DNA from: CAYYOS01 sp964473355
GTDB lineage: Bacteria > Pseudomonadota > Gammaproteobacteria > Burkholderiales > REEB80
Assembly: GCA_964473355.1 (NCBI GenBank)
Contig: CAYYOS010000143.1
Coordinates: 1-6,056, forward strand
Length of the DNA: 6,056 nucleotides
Reading direction: 5' to 3'
The translations under genes and the position numbers were made by a program. This document shows, in pieces, positions 1 through 5,845 of the stretch. The number at the start of each line of letters is the position of its first letter. Within the stretch, counting starts at the first letter, position 1. The notes beneath the pieces were generated by a model that saw only the letters and a list, made by a program, of their open reading frames with translations, did not search any database and was not told the origin of the DNA.

Positions 1-2419
1 TCATAGACATGGAATCTTTACCCACGGGGATGCTAATGCCTAAGGCGGGGCAAAGCTCCCGGGCCACCGCGTAAACGGCATCGTAAAGCGCGGCATCTTC
101 GCCGGGATGCCCGGCCGCCACCATCCAGTTCGCGGACAGCTTAATCTTTGCAAGATCTCTGATATCCGCTGCGGCAATATTGGTCAACGCCTCCCCGACC
201 GCCATGCGCCCCGACGCAGCGGGGTGGATAAGAGCCAGCGGGCTTTTTTCGCCCATGGCCATCGCTACACCGGTGTAGCCTACGAGATCTTGCGTGCTCA
301 CCGCCACATCGGCCACAGGGATCTGCCACGGGCCAATCATTTGATCTCGTGCCGTCATGCCACCTACCGTGCGATCTCCAATAGTGATGAGAAAAGTTTT
401 ATCTGCTACCCCGGGCAAGCGTAATACCCGATAAGCGGCTTCACGCAGATCTAGCTTACTATGATCAAAAGCGGGTAGCGGGCGCGTCCTGTGAAATACC
501 TTACGTAGCATTTTTGGCGGATTGCCCAACAAGACCGACAAAGGCATGGCGATGGGTTGATTATCAAACATGGCGTCATGCACAACCAGTTCGCGTTGTT
601 CCGTTGCTCGCCCGAGGACACTAAATGGGCAGCGCTCGCGCGCGCAAATTTGCTCAAATAAAGTTAAATCCTTTTCGCCGATAGCAAGCACATAACGCTC
701 TTGCGCTTCATTGCACCAGATTTCCAAGGGAGACATTCCCGGTTCTTCATTAGGGATTGCACGCAGCTCCAGGCTTGCACCACGCCCGGCGTCATTCACC
801 AGTTCCGGAATGGCATTGGACAGACCGCCCGCGCCCACATCATGAATGGAAATGATGGGGTTGTTTAATCCCAACTGCCAGCAGCGATCTATAACTTCTT
901 GGCAACGCCGCTGCATTTCAGGGTTTCCCCGCTGCACCGAATCAAAATCTAAAGCTTCCGTATTAGAACCGGTAGTAAGGCTGGACGCGGCGCCGCCCCC
1001 CAATCCAATTAGCATTGCCGGCCCACCCAGTTGTATGATTAACGCGTCAACGGGTATGGCTAGTTTTTTGGTTTGCGCCGGCGTAATGCTGCCGATTCCA
1101 CCCGCCAACATAATGGGTTTGTGATAGCCACGCATTTCACTGTCGACTTCTTCGAGAAATGTACGGAAATAGCCCCCAAGATTTGGCCGGCCAAATTCAT
1201 TGTTAAACGATGCGCTGCCTATCGGACCTTCCAGCATAATTTGTAGTGCGGAAGCGATACGATCTGGTTTGCCATATCGATCGAAACAAGGGTCTTTCAC
1301 GTTCTCCCCCTCTCCCGATGCCGGGAGAGGGTTGGGAAGGGGGGCGCCGGAGGCATGAGGGGCGTAATTTTCCCAGGGCTGGTGGAAGTTAGGGATGCAT
1401 AAATTAGATACGGAAAATCCGCTAATCCCCGCTTTTGGTTTGGCGCCGCGCCCGGTCGCGCCCTCATCGCGTATTTCTCCGCCCGCCCCCGTCGCCGCGC
1501 CCGGGAAGGGGGAAATTGCCGTGGGGTGATTATGCGTCTCTACTTTAATTGCAGTGTGGCTGACATCCGCCATGTAGTGATACGGGCTGTCGTTTGCTCC
1601 GGGAACAAACCAGCGCGCCGCGCTGCCTTCAATAATCGCTGCGTTGTCCGAATAAGCCAGCACCGTCCCCTGAGGAGCTTGCTGGTGTGTGTACTTAATC
1701 ATTCCAAACAGCGTGTAGGGTTGGGGCTCTCCGTCAATAATCCAATCCGCGTTAAAAACTTTATGACGACAGTGCTCCGAATTAGCTTGGGCAAACATCA
1801 TTAGTTCGACATCTGTCGGATCTCGGCCTAGGCTTAAAAAATTTTCTTGCAAATAGGAGATCTCATCCTCGTTTAGGGCCAAGCCCATGTCGCGGTTAGC
1901 TTCCGCTAACGCCAGTGGCTCAGCCAGTCGGATAGTTTTTACGGGGAACGGCTTAATATGCCGAAACAAATTATGCGCATCTTCGAAATTGTGAACTACC
2001 GTTTCTGTCATGCGATCATGAATCAGTCTTATGATTGCACTGCGGGCAGCGGCATTTAAGGGTTCATTATTTTTGGTCTTAAAATAAAATGCGACGCCCC
2101 GCTCCATCCGCGTTATGTTGAGCCCGCACCGCAGCGCGATATCTGTTGCCTTACTGGACCAAGGCGAAATCGTGCCAACCCGGGGCAGCACCAAGAACAT
2201 CTCCCCTTCGCTAATCTGCGTTGGTATATCTGGCCCATAACTCAAAAGCCGCGTTAGGGTTTGATATTGTGTTTGGTCAAGGGCTTGGGGGAGTTCGACG
2301 AAATGCCAATAGTTGGCTTGAATGCTGGCAACTTCGGGTGCGCTGATGGCTGTTGCCTGGAATAATTTTTCTAAACGGAAGGAAGAGAGTGCGGTGCTGC
2401 CGCGAAGCTGAATAATCAT
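1..2419 (-). CDS. purL: Phosphoribosylformylglycinamidine synthase (FGAM synthase), large single-chain form, N-terminal 806 codons (3' end outside the window)
   Basis: PurL converts FGAR, glutamine and ATP to FGAM, the fourth step of de novo purine synthesis, in the cytosol. The frame reads without a stop from the ATG at 2419 to the window edge. The product begins MIIQLRGSTALSSFRLEKLF. In order it shows a PurS-like N-terminal region (about 1-150), the linker and FGAR-binding segment with ANSEHCRHK (His at codon 216, the numbering I recall for the catalytic His of Salmonella PurL), KVETHNHPTAISPFPGAATG, GGPAMLIGLGGGAAS, SIHDVGAGGLSNA and PWQIPVADV, and it breaks off at PVGKDSMSM. By recall of the Salmonella structure, D704, E743 and N747 match metal ligands of the auxiliary nucleotide site (offset +25). 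The glutaminase domain (about the last 500 residues of a roughly 1,300-residue protein) is cut off. Compared with E. coli, residues 351-382 form a loop about 29 residues longer, created by a palindromic repeat. It is transcribed divergently from kup. The family assignment is secure. Confidence 0.97.
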   Translation of the reverse strand, partial: MIIQLRGSTALSSFRLEKLFQATAISAPEVASIQANYWHFVELPQALDQTQYQTLTRLLSYGPDIPTQISEGEMFLVLPRVGTISPWSSKATDIALRCGLNITRMERGVAFYFKTKNNEPLNAAARSAIIRLIHDRMTETVVHNFEDAHNLFRHIKPFPVKTIRLAEPLALAEANRDMGLALNEDEISYLQENFLSLGRDPTDVELMMFAQANSEHCRHKVFNADWIIDGEPQPYTLFGMIKYTHQQAPQGTVLAYSDNAAIIEGSAARWFVPGANDSPYHYMADVSHTAIKVETHNHPTAISPFPGAATGAGGEIRDEGATGRGAKPKAGISGFSVSNLCIPNFHQPWENYAPHASGAPLPNPLPASGEGENVKDPCFDRYGKPDRIASALQIMLEGPIGSASFNNEFGRPNLGGYFRTFLEEVDSEMRGYHKPIMLAGGIGSITPAQTKKLAIPVDALIIQLGGPAMLIGLGGGAASSLTTGSNTEALDFDSVQRGNPEMQRRCQEVIDRCWQLGLNNPIISIHDVGAGGLSNAIPELVNDAGRGASLELRAIPNEEPGMSPLEIWCNEAQERYVLAIGEKDLTLFEQICARERCPFSVLGRATEQRELVVHDAMFDNQPIAMPLSVLLGNPPKMLRKVFHRTRPLPAFDHSKLDLREAAYRVLRLPGVADKTFLITIGDRTVGGMTARDQMIGPWQIPVADVAVSTQDLVGYTGVAMAMGEKSPLALIHPAASGRMAVGEALTNIAAADIRDLAKIKLSANWMVAAGHPGEDAALYDAVYAVARELCPALGISIPVGKDSMSM
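1302..1344. repeat. GC-rich palindromic repeat element inserted in frame within purL
   Basis: Perfect 10-bp arms CCCTCTCCCG (1308-1317) and CGGGAGAGGG (1322-1331) enclose a 4-nt loop. They are followed by TTGGGAAGGGGGG on the plus strand. On the purL strand the element is translated as PLPNPLPASGEGE. From memory, this arm sequence and its translation are typical of short dispersed repeats scattered through many proteobacterial genomes, usually between genes. The whole extra segment relative to E. coli PurL is 1274-1369 (96 bp, codons 351-382), replacing three residues between PWE and GKP. I see no clear target-site duplication. The palindrome is seen directly; the dispersed-repeat family membership is from memory and needs a genome-wide count. 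Confidence 0.8.
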
Positions 2420-2427
2420 CTCATAAA

Positions 2428-2445
2428 AAGTTATAATTATAACTT
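2428..2445 (-). promoter_or_regulatory. Candidate purL -10 region inside an 18-bp perfect palindrome
   Basis: AAGTTATAATTATAACTT reads the same on both strands. On the minus strand it supplies TATAAT at 2441-2436, 17 bp ahead of the purL ATG at 2419. I find no convincing -35 hexamer 16-18 bp upstream: TTGCCG lies only 14 bp away. The plus strand also carries TATAAT (2432-2437). The site could be the purL promoter, an operator overlapping it, or both. No E. coli-type PurR box is visible nearby. Confidence 0.4.
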
Positions 2446-2481
2446 AAGCTCGTGACGGCAAGCGAATTGTCGTAGGTCTAT

Positions 2482-2513
2482 CCGCAGGCTGCACCTGAGC
2501 GCAGGGTACCTGA
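2482..2513. repeat. Tandem imperfect direct repeat in the purL-kup intergenic region
   Basis: CCGCAGGCTGCACCTGA (2482-2498) is followed at once by GCGCAGGGTACCTGA (2499-2513). The two units share CGCAGG and ACCTGA and differ in the 3-5 bp between. Each unit is itself an imperfect inverted repeat (CAGG and CCTG). The stretch lies upstream of both divergent genes, where a regulator could bind. The repeat is seen directly; any binding role is a guess. Confidence 0.45.
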
Positions 2514-2528
2514 CAATTTATTACTAGC

Positions 2529-2556
2529 TTGAGATTTTTCATAACTGTGATACGCT
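2529..2556 (+). promoter_or_regulatory. Candidate sigma70 promoter of kup
   Basis: TTGAGA (2529-2534) is followed after 16 bp by TACGCT (2551-2556), preceded by TGA so that it reads as an extended -10 (TGnTACGCT). Transcription would begin near 2563, giving a leader of about 42 nt before the kup ATG. The -10 match is modest, so this remains a prediction. Confidence 0.45.
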
Positions 2557-2590
2557 CTGCGCCATAACATTGAAGGGTCAGCCCCTACAA

Positions 2591-2603
2591 GAAAGCCGCT
2601 TTC
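2591..2603 (+). promoter_or_regulatory. Small inverted repeat covering the kup ribosome-binding region
   Basis: GAAAG-CCG-CTTTC ends one base before the kup ATG. The left arm is part of the only purine-rich, Shine-Dalgarno-like stretch (AAGAAAG, 2589-2595), so the RNA hairpin would hide it. The stem is only 5 bp and may be fortuitous. Confidence 0.25.
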
Positions 2604-2604
2604 G

Positions 2605-4506
2605 ATGCTGCCCGATAAGTCGTCCACCCAAACACCCGTCAAACAATCCCTTGCGATGCTAGGCCTAACTGCGCTGGGTATCGTTTTTGGTGATATTGGT
2701 ACCAGCCCTTTGTACGCCATTAAAACGGTATTCGACCCTGCCTATGGCCTCGACTTGACCGATCGAAACGTGGTCGGCGTTATTTCCCTAATGTTCTGGT
2801 CCTTGATGATTGTAGTATCGCTCAAGTATGTGATTTTAATTCTGCGCGCGGATAATCATGGGGAAGGCGGAATTATGGCGCTGTTAGCCTTAGCCAGCAC
2901 GGCAGTGGCGTCGCGCCCTAAATTGCGAAATAGATTGTTGTTAGTGGGTGCTTTTGGCGCCGCATTATTTTATGGCGACGCCATCATCACCCCAGCGATA
3001 TCCGTCCTGAGTGCCGTGGAGGGGTTAGAAGTCGCCACTCCGTTACTCTCGCCCTACGTCTTACCCGTCACTACGGTGGTATTAGTCGGACTATTTTTAC
3101 TGCAACGTTGGGGCACCGCTGGTATCGGGACATTATTTGGCCCCGTAATGATCGTGTGGTTCGGCACGCTGGCTTTAATAGGTATCATCAATATCATCGC
3201 AACGCCGGCTATTCTCGCCGCGCTTAACCCACTGGAAGGCCTTCAGTTCGGATTGCGACACGGTTGGTTAGCGTTCATTGCGCTGGGTTCCATTGTTCTG
3301 GCGGTAACCGGCGCGGAAGCCTTATATGCCGACATGGGTCACTTCGGCGCAAAGTCCATCCGCCTTGTTTGGTTTTGGATGGTTTTTCCGGCGCTAACCT
3401 TAAATTATTTCGGCCAGGGCGCTTTATTGTTAGCCAACCCCGCTGCGATTAGTAATCCTTTTTATTTGCAATTCCCCAGTTGGGCGCTTTACCCGATGGT
3501 GGCTTTAGCCACGGCGGCCACGGTGATTGCGTCTCAAGCGGTTATCTCCAGCACCTATTCAATTACGAAGCAAGCGATGCAATTGGGTTTTCTACCGCGC
3601 ATGCAAATAATTTATACGTCCTCAAAGGCGATGGGGCAAATATACATTCCTAAAATTAACTGGCTATTACTGGCCGCGGTAATAGCAGTGGTTTATGGCT
3701 TCGGTTCATCCACGGCGCTGGCATCGGCTTACGGTATCGCCGTAACCGCCACCATGATGATTGACACGATCTTAACCTTCTTTGTCGTACGTTACTCCTG
3801 GCGCCATCATTGGCTGTTGGCAGCACTGGCGACGGTCTTTTTCGTTATCATTGACGCCGGTTTTTTTTCGGCGACCTTATTAAAGCTGGTGCATGGCGGA
3901 TGGTTTACGTTGGCGATCGGTTTAGTTATTTTTATAGTAATGACCACTTGGCGACGAGGACGCGCTATCCTCACGGAACGCATAGCAGCCACCGAGGGCT
4001 TACCGTTAAAACCGTTTCTTGATTCCTTACTCGCTCACCCCCCGGTAAGGGTAGACGGTACAGCGATTTTTTTAGGCGCAGACCCCGATCACGTGCCCCA
4101 TGCGCTTCTACATAATCTTGCGCATAATAAAGTCCTGCACGAGCGTGTCATTTTCTTAACCGTCGTGATCGCGGAAGTCCCTTGGGTAGCCCTCGAAAAC
4201 CGCGTGTCAATTCAGCCCCTAGGGGGAAACTGCTATCAAATTATCGTTAATTATGGATTTCAAGATGAGATCAATTTGCCCCACGCGTTACTGGCTTGTA
4301 AGCCATTGGGGTTAGAATTTGAGCCTCTGGAAACCTCTTATTTCTTAAGCCGCGAAACGGCTGTGCCAACGCCTGGCGAGGGTGGGATGGCAATGTGGCG
4401 GGAGCGTCTTTTCGCGACCATGTCTCGCAACGCGGGCAACGTCGCCGAATATTTTAAATTACCCACCAATCGAATAATTGAACTGGGCACGCGTGTAGAC
4501 ATTTAG
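2605..4506 (+). CDS. kup: Kup/HAK/KT-family low-affinity K+ uptake transporter
   Basis: This inner-membrane K+ importer, thought to be a K+/H+ symporter, has 633 residues against 622 for E. coli Kup. TM1 carries GDIGTSPLY (29-37). RADNHGEGGI (81-90), FYGDAIITPAIS (122-133), ALYADMGHFG (239-248), LNYFGQGALLL (266-276) and IASQAVIS (308-315) are family hallmarks. About twelve hydrophobic segments are visible (roughly 16-34, 57-79, 110-135, 150-167, 175-199, 221-242, 253-276, 292-317, 352-367, 372-396, 402-424, 431-448). A soluble C-terminal domain (449-633) follows, with PPVRVDGTA, HNKVLHERV and a terminal NRIIELGTRVDI that matches E. coli closely. Intramembrane acidic residues D30, D125 and E238 align with E. 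coli D23, E116 and E229; Asp for Glu at the second is common in the family. The start is the only in-frame candidate fitting E. coli, giving seven extra N-terminal residues. It stands alone, divergent from purL. Confidence 0.97.
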   Translation: MLPDKSSTQTPVKQSLAMLGLTALGIVFGDIGTSPLYAIKTVFDPAYGLDLTDRNVVGVISLMFWSLMIVVSLKYVILILRADNHGEGGIMALLALASTAVASRPKLRNRLLLVGAFGAALFYGDAIITPAISVLSAVEGLEVATPLLSPYVLPVTTVVLVGLFLLQRWGTAGIGTLFGPVMIVWFGTLALIGIINIIATPAILAALNPLEGLQFGLRHGWLAFIALGSIVLAVTGAEALYADMGHFGAKSIRLVWFWMVFPALTLNYFGQGALLLANPAAISNPFYLQFPSWALYPMVALATAATVIASQAVISSTYSITKQAMQLGFLPRMQIIYTSSKAMGQIYIPKINWLLLAAVIAVVYGFGSSTALASAYGIAVTATMMIDTILTFFVVRYSWRHHWLLAALATVFFVIIDAGFFSATLLKLVHGGWFTLAIGLVIFIVMTTWRRGRAILTERIAATEGLPLKPFLDSLLAHPPVRVDGTAIFLGADPDHVPHALLHNLAHNKVLHERVIFLTVVIAEVPWVALENRVSIQPLGGNCYQIIVNYGFQDEINLPHALLACKPLGLEFEPLETSYFLSRETAVPTPGEGGMAMWRERLFATMSRNAGNVAEYFKLPTNRIIELGTRVDI

Positions 4507-4535
4507 GCGTGCGCAATCTTGTCGCTAAGAGAAGG

Positions 4536-4609
4536 GGTGACCGATGGGGCTCGAACCCACGACGACCGGAATCACAATCCGGGACTCTACCAACTGAGCT
4601 ACGGTCACC
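4536..4609 (-). tRNA. tRNA-His (anticodon GUG), CCA not encoded
   Basis: The minus strand folds as a cloverleaf: acceptor GTGACCG/CGGTCAC, anticodon stem CCGGA/TCCGG with loop TTGTGAT (anticodon at 4573-4575), and T arm GTGGG-TTCGAGC-CCCAT. A 5' extra G (position -1, 4609) faces discriminator C73 (4536), the identity feature of histidine tRNA. The bases after C73 are C, C, T, so the CCA end would have to be completed by tRNA nucleotidyltransferase. It is the last gene of the tRNA operon, 11 nt after tRNA-Arg. Confidence 0.96.
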
Positions 4610-4620
4610 ATTGTAAACCT

Positions 4621-4697
4621 TGGCGTGCCCGACAGGAATCGAACCTGTAACCCCCAGCTTAGAAGGCTGGTGCTCTATCCGGTTGAGCTACGGGCAC
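4621..4697 (-). tRNA. tRNA-Arg (anticodon UCU), CCA encoded
   Basis: Acceptor GTGCCCG/CGGGCAC, D arm with GTAGCTCAACCGGATAGAGC, anticodon stem CCAGC/GCTGG with loop CTTCTAA (anticodon UCU at 4661-4663, reading AGA), T arm ACAGG-TTCGATT-CCTGT, discriminator G and genomic CCA (4621-4623). The length is 77 nt, and the anticodon loop matches E. coli argU. It is the middle gene of the operon, 48 nt after tRNA-Pro. Confidence 0.97.
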
Positions 4698-4716
4698 CTG
4701 CCCAACCTAGAAAAGT

Positions 4717-4738
4717 TAAGCAAACCTGTATTTGCTTA
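4717..4738 (-). other. Hairpin in the tRNA-Pro/tRNA-Arg spacer
   Basis: TAAGCAAA and TTTGCTTA form a perfect 8-bp inverted repeat around a 6-nt loop, in the 48-nt spacer of the tRNA precursor. The stem is AU-rich and is followed by ACTTTTC on the transcribed strand rather than a run of U. It therefore fits a processing structure better than an intrinsic terminator. The function is inferred. Confidence 0.4.
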
Positions 4739-4745
4739 TGAAATA

Positions 4746-4822
4746 TGGTCGGGGTGGAGAGATTTGAACTCCCGACATCCTGCTCCCAAAGCAGGCGCGC
4801 TACCAGGCTACGCTACACCCCG
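4746..4822 (-). tRNA. tRNA-Pro (anticodon UGG), CCA encoded
   Basis: Acceptor CGGGGTG/CACCCCG begins with the C1 typical of bacterial proline tRNA. The D arm reads GTAGCGTAGCCTGGTAGCGC. Anticodon stem CCTGC/GCAGG encloses TTTGGGA (anticodon UGG at 4786-4788). The T arm is CGGGAG-TTCAAAT-CTCTC, the discriminator is A and CCA is encoded (4746-4748). The length is 77 nt. It is the first gene of the operon, starting about 6 nt after the predicted transcription start. Confidence 0.97.
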
Positions 4823-4834
4823 AGAAAGGGCTGA

Positions 4835-4863
4835 ACTATACCCTTGCAGGCTAAAAAGGTCAA
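4835..4863 (-). promoter_or_regulatory. Sigma70-type promoter of the tRNA-Pro-Arg-His operon
   Basis: On the minus strand TTGACC (4863-4858) and TATAGT (4840-4835) are separated by exactly 17 bp, near-consensus for both hexamers. The -10 is followed by TCAGCCC, a partly GC-rich discriminator of the kind seen at stringently controlled stable-RNA promoters. The predicted start, near 4828, leaves only about 6 nt of 5' leader before mature tRNA-Pro. Confidence 0.8.
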
Positions 4864-4951
4864 TTGATCTGGGTGCAACTGGCTCATTGCTTAATTTTAT
4901 ACGTAAACGAGTAACTCATATAAAATAACATAAATTTTTGGCAGGCAACCA
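4864..4951 (+). promoter_or_regulatory. Upstream region of folD, weak promoter signals
   Basis: The region is AT-rich. TATAAA at 4919-4924 is a plausible -10 and would put the start near 4931, but no good -35 lies 16-18 bp upstream. GCAGG at 4941-4945 is a weak ribosome-binding site six bases before the folD ATG. It abuts the tRNA promoter on the opposite strand (-35 at 4858-4863). Confidence 0.25.
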
Positions 4952-5806
4952 ATGACCGCACGACTCCTGGATGGCAAAAGCCTTGCCGAAACAATTATTG
5001 CCGGCATCAGACAAGACATTACACAGCGCAGCATAAAGCAGCAGCGCGTGCCCGGCCTCGCTGTAGTTCTGGTTGGGGAGGATAGCGCTTCAGCTATCTA
5101 TGTTAAGAATAAACGCCTCGCATGCGAACGTGCTGGGGTGCGGTCTTTTTCGTACGACTTGAACTCGTCCACATCACAATCCGAGTTATTGGACTTAATT
5201 GATCAGTTGAACCAGGACGCGGCGGTGGATGGCATTCTCGTACAGCTGCCACTCCCTCAGCATATCGATACCGAGCTTGTTATCGAGCGGATTCGTCCCG
5301 ATAAAGATGTAGATGGGTTTCATCCTTATAATATTGGCAGGCTCGCTGTCCGTATGCCCACATTGCGACCGTCGACGCCACGCGGCATTATGACTTTATT
5401 AAAACTCGCCATCGCGGATTTTAAAGGTGTAAACGCCGTGGTCGTGGGTGCGTCTAATATAGTAGGGCGTCCGATGGGTTTAGAGTTATTGCTGGCGGGC
5501 TGCACGGTAACGACTTGTCATCGCTTTACGCAAAATTTACCGCAATTTGTAAAAAGCGCGGATCTACTAATCGCAGCGGTGGGTAAACCCAAGCTCATCA
5601 GCGGAGAATGGATAAAACAGGGCGCTGTCGTGGTAGATGTAGGCATTAACCGCTTAGCCGACAATAAACTTTGCGGTGACGTCGAATATGAGGCAGCTAG
5701 ACATCGAGCTTCGTGGATTACACCGGTCCCCGGTGGCGTGGGCCCCATGACGGTCGCCACACTTTTGCAAAATACTTTGGATGCAGCGCGTCTGCACGAT
5801 GTTTAA
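4952..5806 (+). CDS. folD: Bifunctional methylene-THF dehydrogenase (NADP+)/methenyl-THF cyclohydrolase
   Basis: FolD is a cytosolic homodimer that oxidises 5,10-methylene-THF with NADP+ and hydrolyses the methenyl product to 10-formyl-THF, feeding purine and formyl-Met-tRNA synthesis. The protein has 284 residues (E. coli 288). It carries SASAIYVKNKRLACERAG with Tyr50 and Lys54, GILVQLPLP with Gln98, and DKDVDGFHPYNIGRL with Asp121. These are the catalytic or binding positions, with E. coli numbering unchanged. The Rossmann NADP site is VVVGASNIVGRPMGLELL (163-180), and the C-terminal signature PVPGGVGPMTVATL is at 258-271. All expected residues are present, so the enzyme should be active. 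The start gives the canonical N-terminus; its ribosome-binding site is weak. It is divergent from the tRNA operon and 39 bp upstream of thyA on the same strand, so co-transcription is plausible. Confidence 0.98.
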   Translation: MTARLLDGKSLAETIIAGIRQDITQRSIKQQRVPGLAVVLVGEDSASAIYVKNKRLACERAGVRSFSYDLNSSTSQSELLDLIDQLNQDAAVDGILVQLPLPQHIDTELVIERIRPDKDVDGFHPYNIGRLAVRMPTLRPSTPRGIMTLLKLAIADFKGVNAVVVGASNIVGRPMGLELLLAGCTVTTCHRFTQNLPQFVKSADLLIAAVGKPKLISGEWIKQGAVVVDVGINRLADNKLCGDVEYEAARHRASWITPVPGGVGPMTVATLLQNTLDAARLHDV

Positions 5807-5845
5807 TGTTTATATTTAATTTTTCCGTGAATTAATCGTCTAACT

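Noticed and set aside
1441..1515. Very GC-rich stretch that looked like another repeat or foreign DNA
   Set aside because: It encodes the conserved glycine- and alanine-rich PurL loop (PFPGAATGAGGEIRDEGATG), so its composition is explained by the protein.
107..1804. Several ORFs of 60-105 residues on both strands at 107-424, 141-329, 451-657, 846-1124 and 1526-1804
   Set aside because: All lie inside the continuous purL frame, which has strong family conservation over the whole stretch. They are other-frame shadows.
2420..2604. E. coli-type PurR operator or purine riboswitch upstream of purL
   Set aside because: No ACGCAAACGTTTGCGT-like box is present, and the space between promoter and start is too short for a riboswitch.
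2478..2720. 80-residue minus-strand ORF overlapping the kup start
   Set aside because: It covers the divergent promoter region and the antisense of the conserved GDIGTSPLY segment. It shows no recognisable motif and no ribosome-binding site.
3264..3992. ORFs at 3264-3452 (plus) and 3807-3992 (minus)
   Set aside because: Both are inside kup, in other frames over conserved membrane segments.
4620..4928. 102-residue plus-strand ORF running across the tRNA cluster
   Set aside because: It is the antisense reading of the three tRNAs. Its peptide (TGIEPVTPSLEG, GWRDLNSRHPAPKAG) is the familiar false protein obtained by translating antisense tRNA genes.
5518..5760. 80-residue minus-strand ORF
   Set aside because: It is the antisense of the conserved FolD C-terminal half, with no independent support.
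5816..5835. Inverted repeat TTAATT/AATTAA between folD and thyA considered as a terminator
   Set aside because: It is AT-only with a 6-bp stem and an 8-nt loop, and no U-run follows. It is too weak for an intrinsic terminator.
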